A stretch of DNA of 64,000 bases, from positions 62,001 to 126,000 of the forward strand of contig NZ_QWLJ01000003.1 of NCBI RefSeq assembly GCF_009917385.1, given 5' to 3'. The notes beneath the pieces are model-generated. The model was not told the origin of the DNA and did not search any database. It saw only the letters and a program-made list of their open reading frames with translations. Source of the DNA: Roseburia sp. 1XD42-34. GTDB taxonomy: Bacteria > Bacillota > Bacilli > Bacillales > Amphibacillaceae. Below, piece after piece: positions 37,322-45,133 of the stretch (the stretch's first letter is position 1; the number at the start of each line of letters is the position of its first letter). The translations under genes and the position numbers were made by a program.

Positions 37322-38922
37322 ATTTGTCCCTTCCCCTCCTTCTCGATAAAAGTTTCCTTCGCTAAGAAGGCAAGCTGTTGAAGGAAACGAATGAATTTCT
37401 CAGTATGAAAAGATAATGCTTCATATAGCTCATTGAATACGTTGAGCTGTTCTTCTACTTTTTCCTTTTCAACGCTATTCTTTAATATTTTACGAATCAA
37501 CGCGCTCACCATTTCACGACTTGCTGTATATTGGATTGGCTCAATCATCGCTACTACATTCTGAATGAATGAATTCGAATGTTCCTGTTGTTGTATTGCA
37601 ACCAATGTGTTTTCAAAGATGTTAAGATTCTCAGCTTTTTGACCAAACTTCATACGCAGTGGTGTAGAGAGGCCGCCTCTACGCATTATTTCCATAGAAA
37701 ATGCTGCCTTATCACGATCAATTTGCTTTGCATGTGATTCTAACCTTTCAACTTGTTGTAATAAAGGCTTCAATGGTGCGGTATAGTGTGCGATGATGAT
37801 ACCTGCCGATAATGTCCCTTTATAATCCAATCCTTCAATGTCTGCAAATCTATTCACAAGTTCTTTTAATGTAGGAAATAACGTCTGTAAAGGTAAAAAA
37901 GCTAAAATATCTTCTCCACCTGCAAAAATACAAAGCCCCTTATTTTTTTCAATTAACTGCTTCGCATCGATGGCAAAACGACTTATTTCATCACTTAATG
38001 ATTGGGCTATTTCTGAGCGATCTACTGCTTTATATTTTTGTCCAACACCATCGCCATCAAGCTTCACAATCGCATAATAAGGGCTACCTATATATTCACC
38101 GTAAGATTTATACAACTCTGTCGCTCGTTTAATCGTTTTCGTGCTATAATCCGGATGATTTGTAATATCCTCACCATTTTTCAAATCAAATAACGCTTCA
38201 GAACCCTCGTCCTTTACATCTGTTAAATCAACTTCAGGTGGAAAATAACTTCGTAATAGCATATAAGCAACGGAAGATACATCTAAGTTGTAATGATCTT
38301 GTTCGGCAAAATATGTATCCAAAAACCGCTTGACATAAGCAATCGCTGATAAATTTTCCCCTTTTTTTAGTTTAGCTTGTTGTAACTCTTCTTTAGGAGC
38401 TTTTTTACTAGTAAATAACGCATTGTATTGTTCATATAAATCACATTTACGGCCAGCTGATTCAAAACTTTGCACAAACATTCGTGTATTTTTCACGCTG
38501 TGCATATGTTTCATTAATGCTTGATAGCTTGTTTTAAAATCGCTTTCAATTGGCTCATACACCCAATTGATTTCTAAAAAGCCTGTTAATTGGTCTTCTA
38601 CCTCTTCTGTAAATGTATTTTCTCGTTCTATTACTTTTTTGCAAATTTTCATGAAGCATTCATGTACTGTTTGTTCTGTGCTATTTACAAGCTTTGATTG
38701 ATCACAATCAGATCCTACTTTCGCTACAATCCGATTGGGCGAGCTAGCCTGATTCGGTGAAGGAATGATGATTTCCGCACCTAAATCCTTTAAATGCTTA
38801 GCGGCAACCCGTGCTAAATGCGATAATAAAAAACTACCAGCATACAAATCTTTCAATTTTCGTGAAGGTTCAATAAAGTGCTTGACTGGTCCGATGGTAA
38901 ATAATAATAACGACTCCCTCAT
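37318..38922 (-). CDS. cmr2: Type III-B CRISPR large subunit Cmr2 (Cas10), HD-less
   Basis: Cas10 of the Cmr complex, expected to make cyclic oligoadenylates on target RNA binding. At 534 aa it lacks the N-terminal HD nuclease domain of longer Cas10 proteins and starts directly in the first palm (FTIGPVKHFIEPSRKLKDLYAGS). The active palm has KLDGDGVGQKY (D289, D291) and FAGGEDILAFLP with GGED at 335–338, where GGDD is usual. The zinc knuckle appears lost: GRKC160-DLY-EQYNAL has tyrosine where the second cysteine is normally found. Single-stranded DNase activity is therefore not expected, but cyclase activity is plausible. It overlaps cmr1 and cmr3 by 4 nt each. Confidence 0.9.
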   Translation of the reverse strand: MRESLLLFTIGPVKHFIEPSRKLKDLYAGSFLLSHLARVAAKHLKDLGAEIIIPSPNQASSPNRIVAKVGSDCDQSKLVNSTEQTVHECFMKICKKVIERENTFTEEVEDQLTGFLEINWVYEPIESDFKTSYQALMKHMHSVKNTRMFVQSFESAGRKCDLYEQYNALFTSKKAPKEELQQAKLKKGENLSAIAYVKRFLDTYFAEQDHYNLDVSSVAYMLLRSYFPPEVDLTDVKDEGSEALFDLKNGEDITNHPDYSTKTIKRATELYKSYGEYIGSPYYAIVKLDGDGVGQKYKAVDRSEIAQSLSDEISRFAIDAKQLIEKNKGLCIFAGGEDILAFLPLQTLFPTLKELVNRFADIEGLDYKGTLSAGIIIAHYTAPLKPLLQQVERLESHAKQIDRDKAAFSMEIMRRGGLSTPLRMKFGQKAENLNIFENTLVAIQQQEHSNSFIQNVVAMIEPIQYTASREMVSALIRKILKNSVEKEKVEEQLNVFNELYEALSFHTEKFIRFLQQLAFLAKETFIEKEGKGQI

Positions 38923-39833
38923 GCCTTCACACCCTTTATATATTTCATAAAATCAATTCGATTATCATCTTCTTTTTTCTTCAGCAAATATTCCTTTTTA
39001 TAAACTGGCCTCACAAACACATACAAGGGATAAATATGACCATCTGCTGTTTTAGTGAGACTTACCAATAAACTTGAAGCAAATCGTTTCTTACCTTCAA
39101 CCATTCCAGTAGCCAAAGGATGAGAAAACCCTTGTTTCTTTTTTCTACTTTGATGTGATGCTTCATCAATCATTGTTAAAAAATCTTTCGCGTCTCCCTT
39201 AAGAGCTTCACCGATTTCAATTTTTTCAATAACGGGCCGCTTGATTTTTTCCATATTAGCAAAAGTATGCTGGATAATTGTTCCTTTACGTTCAAACCCA
39301 TTAGGCGTTAGGCTGTCTAACTGCTGCATAATAAATTGCAGCAACTGCTCTTTATCTGCAAATAAGTCACTTTCTAAACTAATAGCCCCACGCGCTCTAC
39401 GGCTACGTTGGCCTATTCCACCTAGTGTTAGAGCTAATTTGAGAAGATTGACGTAATGTTGAAAATCTTCCTCAGATAATGTTTTTTTGCCACGTAAAAT
39501 AATTTGAAAAGTAGTATTTGTACTAAAACAACGTTTCTTAGGGTTTTTTACTAAATCGTTTCGCTTGTTTTTATGCAACATTTTCTGTTCTTTATCGTTT
39601 TTAGCTTTTATATTTTTAACTTGTAAGGAAATGGGAGAAGCTTTTTTTGTATCCCCAAATCGTTCACTTTCTTTTATGTGTAGCTCTTTCCCACATATTA
39701 TAAATGAAGCAATTCGAAAGGTATGACGCATTAATGCCTTGATTTCTGTTGCACGAATTTCAGGCTTATCTGGAATAGTACCATAACTAAATAGAGGACT
39801 TAATAGTGCAGCTTCAAAACACGTTTTATGCAT
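38919..39833 (-). CDS. cmr1: Type III-B CRISPR RAMP protein Cmr1
   Basis: Cmr1 is a Cas7-like subunit that caps the filament at the crRNA 3' side and helps capture target RNA. The 304-aa protein starts FEAALLSPLFSYGTIPDKPEIRATEIKALMRH, the Cmr1 pattern (TPLF-G, P-E-I-R, SIKG-like loop). LGGIGQRSRRARGAISLES at about 136–156 is the family glycine/arginine loop. It begins 3 nt after the nuclease gene upstream and overlaps cmr2 by 4 nt. Some family members have two RAMP domains; this short form is at the smaller end. Confidence 0.87.
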   Translation of the reverse strand: MHKTCFEAALLSPLFSYGTIPDKPEIRATEIKALMRHTFRIASFIICGKELHIKESERFGDTKKASPISLQVKNIKAKNDKEQKMLHKNKRNDLVKNPKKRCFSTNTTFQIILRGKKTLSEEDFQHYVNLLKLALTLGGIGQRSRRARGAISLESDLFADKEQLLQFIMQQLDSLTPNGFERKGTIIQHTFANMEKIKRPVIEKIEIGEALKGDAKDFLTMIDEASHQSRKKKQGFSHPLATGMVEGKKRFASSLLVSLTKTADGHIYPLYVFVRPVYKKEYLLKKKEDDNRIDFMKYIKGVKA

Positions 39834-39836
39834 GGA

Positions 39837-40694
39837 TTACTCATCACCTTCCCTATTAAACATTTCTACATACGCTTTATGGGGAAATAGCATTGGGTTA
39901 TTTAATAACATCAACGCTTGGTTTAACATAAAATTCAATGATAACAATGAGACCTCTTCTTGTTTGTTTGTGACACGATATTCTTCTATAGAATTGTTAT
40001 GTTTCAGCTGGATCGTATCTTTATCTGCTTTTAGTGATTTTAAGTTTTCATCACAGTCTGGGTTTTTATATTCATGAAAATTTAGAGATAAGTAAATATC
40101 GTTTAATTCTTTAAATTTTGGATTTACTTTGATTTCTAATGTATGCTCTTCCGTTGCACATATACTAAAATCAAATAGACTATGATTTTTAGGTTGTGAT
40201 TTGCCCAAATGACAATATATTAATATAGGTCGGGTTGATTTTTGTGTACCAACCGGAGTATCTGCAATATTCATTGCCATGCGTGCAATCCCATTTGGAG
40301 CCGTTTTTAATTTTTTAATGGAATTAACCCAGTCTTTTAAATCACAATGAGTTGGAGCTGAAACACTTTTACACTGGATGGCCACAGCTACTGCTTCTAT
40401 TGGAATAAACTTCAACTGCCCTTTTCTAAAAATATACGGTGTATACATTTCGTCTATTATAGCTAAATCTACTTCTTTTGAAACTGTACCTTTTGTATCG
40501 ATAATGAAGATTGACTGCTCAACTACAAACTTTTTAGGTACGATTCCTTCAAACAACTCCTGCCAAATCTGCTCCCGAAATGTTCCAATGGTAAGATCAT
40601 GCTTGTGTTTAAAATATAATTGACTCGCAATAGATGTTTCTTCATGCTGATAATTATGAATTAAATGTTGTACGACATCATTTGTATTACTCAA
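39837..40694 (-). CDS. NucC-like PD-(D/E)XK nuclease (DUF6602-like), predicted Cmr effector
   Basis: A 285-aa protein heading the cmr operon. It aligns by eye with NucC, the cyclic tri-adenylate-activated DNA endonuclease of CBASS and some type III CRISPR systems. GTFREQIWQEL (36–47), PKKFVVEQSIFIIDTKG (53–69), KEVDLAIIDEMYTPYIF (73–89) and PIEAVAVAIQCK (98–109) correspond in order to the NucC core. NucC has Asp, 30 residues, then E-A-K; here D76, 30 residues, then Q107-C108-K109. Q-x-K occurs in other PD-(D/E)XK nucleases, so activity is plausible but not certain. The C terminus is about 40 aa longer than in NucC. It starts at TTG 40694 behind GGGGTGG. It could instead be a DUF6602 protein with a related fold. 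Confidence 0.7.
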   Translation of the reverse strand: MSNTNDVVQHLIHNYQHEETSIASQLYFKHKHDLTIGTFREQIWQELFEGIVPKKFVVEQSIFIIDTKGTVSKEVDLAIIDEMYTPYIFRKGQLKFIPIEAVAVAIQCKSVSAPTHCDLKDWVNSIKKLKTAPNGIARMAMNIADTPVGTQKSTRPILIYCHLGKSQPKNHSLFDFSICATEEHTLEIKVNPKFKELNDIYLSLNFHEYKNPDCDENLKSLKADKDTIQLKHNNSIEEYRVTNKQEEVSLLSLNFMLNQALMLLNNPMLFPHKAYVEMFNREGDE

Positions 40695-40728
40695 TTATAA
40701 ATCCACCCCTATTATGAAATATAGTCTT

Positions 40729-40757
40729 AATATACCATATCGTATTAAAGTAAAACC
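40729..40757 (-). promoter_or_regulatory. Possible promoter of the nuclease–cmr operon
   Basis: Minus strand TATATT -10 (40729–40734) about 35 nt before the TTG start, with only poor -35 candidates (GGTTTT at 17 nt, TTTACT at 14 nt). It is weak. No good terminator separates it from swrB, so read-through from the fla/che operon is an alternative. Confidence 0.35.
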
Positions 40758-40812
40758 TATTTTTCCGTTAATAGCCTGCTATGTTTTGTTATATATCCCA
40801 ACGTAATAACAC

Positions 40813-41250
40813 TTAATCATCAGAAGACATGTGATAAAGCTTTACTGTTAGTTCTGCTTCTGTTTTTCCGCAATTTAATTGCTGGGCGATCTCTGAAGGC
40901 GTGAACCCTTTACTATACAATTGCAAAATTTTCCCTTGCAGAGAAGTTTTCATTTCATCCTGTGGCTTCGTTTCGTTATGAATACTTTCTATTTCCGGCG
41001 AGGATATATGTTCTTGCTTTTCTACCTCTCTCTTTTCCTCTTGCGGCGGATTATTTTTTTGCTGCGCTAATTGCTGCTGTAAGTGCACGTTTTCCTGTTT
41101 AATTTCATTAATATATTCCGTAAATAAAGCATTCATTTCTGAAGTATCGTACCGCTCGCTATCTTTTAATCGTTTAAACAATTGAAAAATAGCTGTAAGG
41201 GTGACAATATGTAATAAAAAACTAATGATTAATAATAGAGATGTCACCAT
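40813..41250 (-). CDS. swrB: Swarming motility protein SwrB/YlxL-like (DUF6115)
   Basis: A 145-aa protein with one N-terminal membrane helix (about residues 2–23), a charged coiled-coil stretch, a disordered Glu/Gln-rich middle, and a C-terminal helix-turn-helix-like segment YSKGFTPSEIAQQLNCGKTEAE. This layout, and its place at the distal end of fla/che before rpsB, match YlxL/SwrB, which in B. subtilis promotes assembly of the flagellar export apparatus and swarming. Sequence identity outside the ends is low, as usual for this family. It is the last core gene before the Cmr island. Confidence 0.8.
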   Translation of the reverse strand: MVTSLLLIISFLLHIVTLTAIFQLFKRLKDSERYDTSEMNALFTEYINEIKQENVHLQQQLAQQKNNPPQEEKREVEKQEHISSPEIESIHNETKPQDEMKTSLQGKILQLYSKGFTPSEIAQQLNCGKTEAELTVKLYHMSSDD

Positions 41251-41265
41251 CTGTTCACCGCTCTC

Positions 41266-41556
41266 CTATCCATTTAAATCAATTTCTTTTCCTAAATAAG
41301 GATGTTTATCCGTGTGGTATTGACTTTTCTTTTCCTTTGCAAGTGACTGGCTTGTTTTTGCTTGGTGCTCAAGATTTAACAAATGAGGCTGATGGACATG
41401 ATTTACCTGTTTTCTTTTTCTCAGTTCCTCCAATAATTGATGCTGTGTAAGAGAGGCTTGATATTGTTGACTTTGATTGAGAAGCTGTTGTTGTACTTTA
41501 CCTGCATCTTGAGAGCGTGGAATAGCCACTTGCAATTCCATTGATTTCCATCCCAT
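41266..41556 (-). CDS. Small hypothetical protein in the fla/che operon
   Basis: A 96-aa soluble protein, rich in Gln, Lys and His, starting MGWKSMELQVAIPRSQDAGK. It is predicted helical and has no known motif. It has its own AGGGAG-type ribosome site and lies between the DUF342 gene and swrB, in the operon orientation. The N terminus (LQVAIPRSQDAGKVQQ) has the look of a conserved short block found in proteins next to sigD in other Bacillaceae, but I cannot name the family. Function unknown; a flagellar role is inferred only from position. Confidence 0.7.
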   Translation of the reverse strand: MGWKSMELQVAIPRSQDAGKVQQQLLNQSQQYQASLTQHQLLEELRKRKQVNHVHQPHLLNLEHQAKTSQSLAKEKKSQYHTDKHPYLGKEIDLNG

Positions 41557-41705
41557 ATTATTTCACTCCCTTTAAAATACCGGAAAAGTGAAGCTCCATT
41601 CGTGAGGTGATCGCTGCTGTAGCCCGCCTTTTCCTCGTTGCTTATTAATTAACATTTCGATATCGGTTTCTTTTTTTAAAATCCACATACTTTAAACGGA
41701 AGTGC

Positions 41706-43082
41706 TTAATCATCAGGTAATGGATGTGTGACAATTTCGTTATCAACCAGCTGTACTTTTACCCGTTGATAATCTGCTTTACTAACACGATAATATTTTC
41801 CAAACGCTACAACCACATTCGTATATAAATAATTACGGACAAGTAATGCAGCATTCTCTTCACTCCCCAGTTTGGAAGTAAGCTGACGTATAGCTTGCTC
41901 TACCTTTTCCAAACGCTCTTGGGTCTTATTCCAAGAATGTTTATAACGAAGTAACGTAATTTTAAGCTTAGGATCATTCTCCACCTGTTGCCCCTGTAGT
42001 TTTTTCTCTAATATAGATAATTTGGAAAGAGTAGCTTCCAATTCTTTCTTTTCATCGAGCAATATCTTCTCTTGTTTCTCTGTGCGATGATCTACGCCAA
42101 ACATAATTTCTGTTTTAACCCCTACACGATTGCCGACATCTTTTGCTTCTACTTTATTACCGACCGATATTGTACCTCCAACAATGCTGCCCCTTTGGCA
42201 AAAAACGTGTCCAGCCACTGTGCATTGGCTGTGAAAAATAGAATTTTCTACAAATAAATCCTTACCCGCCACAATATTTCCCTGGTTAATGTAACCGATA
42301 TGAATGGATTCAGCAGCATGAATACTCCCCGTACCTTGTCCTGCCAAACCTTCTGAGATATAGACAGAACCACCGGCGGTAACCGATGCTGCTTCAACCA
42401 TACCAAATATTTTGACATCTCCTTTTGCTTTAACGGTGTACCCAGCAGGGACATCGCCATGAATGATAATAGTCCCTATGAAGTCTAAATTCCCTGTCTT
42501 CATGGATAATGTTTGCCGTACTTCAAATACAGGCAAAACCTGAATGAACTTTCCTTGCTTGCTTAACTGCCCTTCCGAAGTGGCATAAAATCCTTGGTCT
42601 GCTTCGCGAAATACAACATTCTTCCCTTCTTTTACAGCAGCTGGTTTACCAGAAATAGATGGGACAACGGCGCCATTGACGTTCATCCCTTCCTTTCCTT
42701 CTGTAGGTGGAATGAGTGTAGCAATTTTTTCCCCTTTTTTCACGGAAGGGATCCGCATAACATCACGAAAATCAACCACTTCATCTCGAACCATTACTGG
42801 ATTGAATTCGAAATGATAGTGAACTTGGCCATCTTTACCGTGAACTGGTTGTTTTCCCTTGGCAATGGTTAACGGGTAGCTAACCTCCCAAGCCTGGTTG
42901 ACTAACATAGAGATTGCTTCCTCGATGATGCCATATGTCACATCATTCTCTTTTAACAATTCCCTTATATCGGCTTCCGTTATTTTTTGTTCCTTAAGAT
43001 CATCCACCTTCATCACATTTATTTGCGCCACCATTCGATCGTTGGAGACGTTAATGTTAAATAACTTTTTTAATTGTTCCAT
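41706..43082 (-). CDS. FapA family (DUF342) protein
   Basis: A 458-aa DUF342 protein. The N-terminal part has PLTIAKGKQPVHGKDGQVHYHF and VKKGEKIATLIPPTEGKEGMNVNG, typical of DUF342. A central right-handed beta-helix of glycine/valine repeats (about 200–320; IIIHGDVPAGYTVKAKGDVKIFG and similar rungs) resembles polymer-forming bactofilin/MinC-C folds. A coiled coil follows at about 325–400. The role is unknown; relatives often lie near motility or cell-surface genes. B. subtilis does not have it here, but it sits in line with the operon after sigD. It lies about 50 nt after sigD. Confidence 0.8.
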   Translation of the reverse strand: MEQLKKLFNINVSNDRMVAQINVMKVDDLKEQKITEADIRELLKENDVTYGIIEEAISMLVNQAWEVSYPLTIAKGKQPVHGKDGQVHYHFEFNPVMVRDEVVDFRDVMRIPSVKKGEKIATLIPPTEGKEGMNVNGAVVPSISGKPAAVKEGKNVVFREADQGFYATSEGQLSKQGKFIQVLPVFEVRQTLSMKTGNLDFIGTIIIHGDVPAGYTVKAKGDVKIFGMVEAASVTAGGSVYISEGLAGQGTGSIHAAESIHIGYINQGNIVAGKDLFVENSIFHSQCTVAGHVFCQRGSIVGGTISVGNKVEAKDVGNRVGVKTEIMFGVDHRTEKQEKILLDEKKELEATLSKLSILEKKLQGQQVENDPKLKITLLRYKHSWNKTQERLEKVEQAIRQLTSKLGSEENAALLVRNYLYTNVVVAFGKYYRVSKADYQRVKVQLVDNEIVTHPLPDD

Positions 43083-43132
43083 TTGTTGCCCTCCTTATTG
43101 TAAACAAATAAAGCAAGACTTACTGAAACAAG

Positions 43133-43912
43133 TTAGGATATAGCTTGAATTTTTTTCAATATCTTATGAAGCTTGGCAATCGATTTTTTATGAATTTGTG
43201 ATATCCGTGATGTGGTTAATCCAAGTACTTCTCCTATCTCTGTTAATGTTAATTCCTCATGATAAAACAAGCTAATTACTAGTTGCTCGTTTTCATTTAG
43301 ATGTTTAATACCCTCTTTTAATTCCTCTTTCAATTCACTTTCTAAAACTTGAGTTTCCGGTGCAATCGATTTTGTATCAGGAATGGAATAACCAATTCCT
43401 TCTTTTAGCTTTAGTTTCGGATCACTCGGTTGTTCTTCAATGGAAAGGACATTAGCAAATAAAGAATCACACATCGCTGCTTCCACCTCTTTGACGGTCA
43501 TACCTGCATGCTCGGAAATTTCAGTAGTGCTTGGTACCCTTTGATATTGCTGTTCCAATTGATTTGATATTTGCTCGATCTTTTTTGTTTTTTCCCGTAA
43601 CGATCGAGGGAGCCAATCTTCTTTTCGTAAGCCATCAATAATCGCACCTTTAATACGAAAGGAAGCATACGTATCAAACTTCAATTCCCGACTGCGGTCA
43701 AATTTTTTTAATGCATCATAAAGTCCCATTAATCCAAAACTTTTTACGTCTTCTTTCATTACACTATTTGGCAAGTGGCTTGCGATTCTCTCCACATGAA
43801 AGCTAACTAAATACATATAATTCTCTATTAGTTCGTTTGCTGCTTCCATATCATAGGTATCAAACCAATTATCCCAAAGCTTCTGTTCATGTGGAGATGG
43901 ATTCACCTTCAT
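43133..43912 (-). CDS. sigD: Motility RNA polymerase sigma factor SigD (FliA)
   Basis: Sigma-D directs late flagellar, chemotaxis and autolysin genes. From ATG 43912 (behind GGAG) it is 259 aa. Region 2 has LMGLYDALKKFDRSRELKFDTYASFRIKGAIIDGLR. Region 3 has EISEHAGMTVKEVEAA. Region 4 is LTLTEIGEVLGLTTSRISQIHKKSI, the -35 recognition helix-turn-helix. It is the usual penultimate core gene of fla/che, so its distance from the promoter affects its level. Confidence 0.96.
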   Translation of the reverse strand: MKVNPSPHEQKLWDNWFDTYDMEAANELIENYMYLVSFHVERIASHLPNSVMKEDVKSFGLMGLYDALKKFDRSRELKFDTYASFRIKGAIIDGLRKEDWLPRSLREKTKKIEQISNQLEQQYQRVPSTTEISEHAGMTVKEVEAAMCDSLFANVLSIEEQPSDPKLKLKEGIGYSIPDTKSIAPETQVLESELKEELKEGIKHLNENEQLVISLFYHEELTLTEIGEVLGLTTSRISQIHKKSIAKLHKILKKIQAIS

Positions 43913-44001
43913 CTTTATCACTCCTTCTTACCATAGCTTAATCCATATCAACGGCAGCCCTAATTTAGAAATATACTTCCAGACTATTAAAGCGGAAAGT
44001 G

Positions 44002-44511
44002 TTAAATAAATGCTTCCCCTTTATTTACAGTTCGGATTTTTAACTGACTTGTTTGTATATCAAATTCTATTGTTCGTCCAGCATGACCACCAACATCAGA
44101 TGCAAGGACAGGGATGGATAACTGCTTCAGCTTCTTTAAAACAGCCTCTACATTTCGAGGACCGATACGCATCAAATCCGTTCCAGAAGAAAATTGGAAC
44201 ATTTGGGCACCTCCAGCAACTTTTGCTTTTAAAAGATTTCTTCTCGCCCCAAGATCGACTAATTGATCTACCAAAATAGGGATAGCTGTATCTGCATATT
44301 TATAGCGATTAAAATTATCTTGTCTTGCTAGTTTTGAATCTGGCAATAACACATGCGCTAATCCTGCTACTTGTTTTCGTTCATCATAAATGACGGCTCC
44401 AACGCAAGACCCCAAGCCAGAGGTGCGAATTTTATTGGGAGCTTTCGTTACATTCAAATCTGCAATTCCGACTTTAACGACAGTAGATGAGGATACTAGT
44501 TTAGACATCAT
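44002..44511 (-). CDS. cheD: Chemoreceptor glutamine deamidase CheD
   Basis: CheD deamidates receptor glutamines and stimulates CheC. The 169-aa protein has the catalytic Cys–His pair: TSGLGSCVGAVIYDE (Cys near 36) and GLAHVLLPDS (His near 53). VAGGAQMF is typical. It overlaps the end of cheC by 11 nt, consistent with their interaction. Full length. Confidence 0.94.
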   Translation of the reverse strand: MMSKLVSSSTVVKVGIADLNVTKAPNKIRTSGLGSCVGAVIYDERKQVAGLAHVLLPDSKLARQDNFNRYKYADTAIPILVDQLVDLGARRNLLKAKVAGGAQMFQFSSGTDLMRIGPRNVEAVLKKLKQLSIPVLASDVGGHAGRTIEFDIQTSQLKIRTVNKGEAFI

Positions 44512-45127
44512 ATGTGACTCCTAGAGCTGCAAACAGTTTTGAAAATGAGTCGGGATCTGGAATAAATAAAAAATTACCTTTAATTTGATTGGCTTGGTAA
44601 GCTGTATTCATCTTTGCATCGATAATAAGAGCGTAGTCAGCCACTTGAGAAATTTCCAATAATCCTACAGTTAAAATTGCCCCTGCCATATCGATGCTTA
44701 AATAAGGCACAGAAGGCTGCATCGTGATATTTGTAAAGTCAGCTAAAGCAGATAAATAAGCTCCTGTTACAATATTTCCTGCTTCTTGCAGAACGGAAGC
44801 TGCTAGCTCATCATCGCCATGGACACTTAATGCAGCATTATTCGTTATCTCCTTAATCAGCGCATCTGCCTCTTCTAAAGATAATATAAAATATACCGTG
44901 CCAGGGGCGTCCCCTTTAATGCGAAATAGCAAGGCAACAACTACTGCCTCCGGACCACCAATAAGCTCCATCATTTCGTCATAGCTAACAATATTTACTG
45001 CTGGTACATCCATCTCTATTTTTCGATTTACTAATTTGGACATGGAAGTAGCAGCATTTCCTGCACCGATATTACCTATCTCTCGTAGCACATCTTTTTG
45101 CATTTGTGTTAACTTTGTAAGATCCAT
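44501..45127 (-). CDS. cheC: CheY-P phosphatase CheC
   Basis: CheC dephosphorylates CheY-P. The 208-aa protein retains two E-x-x-N active sites, LREIGNIGAGNAATSMSKL near residue 15–33 and LQEAGNIVTGAYLSAL near 112–127. It sits between cheW and cheD in the usual order. It lacks a SpoA domain, which separates it from FliY in this operon. Confidence 0.93.
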   Translation of the reverse strand: MDLTKLTQMQKDVLREIGNIGAGNAATSMSKLVNRKIEMDVPAVNIVSYDEMMELIGGPEAVVVALLFRIKGDAPGTVYFILSLEEADALIKEITNNAALSVHGDDELAASVLQEAGNIVTGAYLSALADFTNITMQPSVPYLSIDMAGAILTVGLLEISQVADYALIIDAKMNTAYQANQIKGNFLFIPDPDSFSKLFAALGVTYDV

Positions 45128-45133
45128 AACTGC

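Noticed and set aside
40729..40757. Strong sigma-A promoter for the nuclease–cmr operon
   Set aside because: The -10 is good, but no acceptable -35 lies at 16–18 nt. Kept only as a low-confidence feature.
40695..40812. Possible CRISPR array or leader next to the cmr operon
   Set aside because: The gap is only 118 bp, AT-rich, with no direct repeats. The gap at the other end (33434–33969) also has no regular repeat–spacer pattern.
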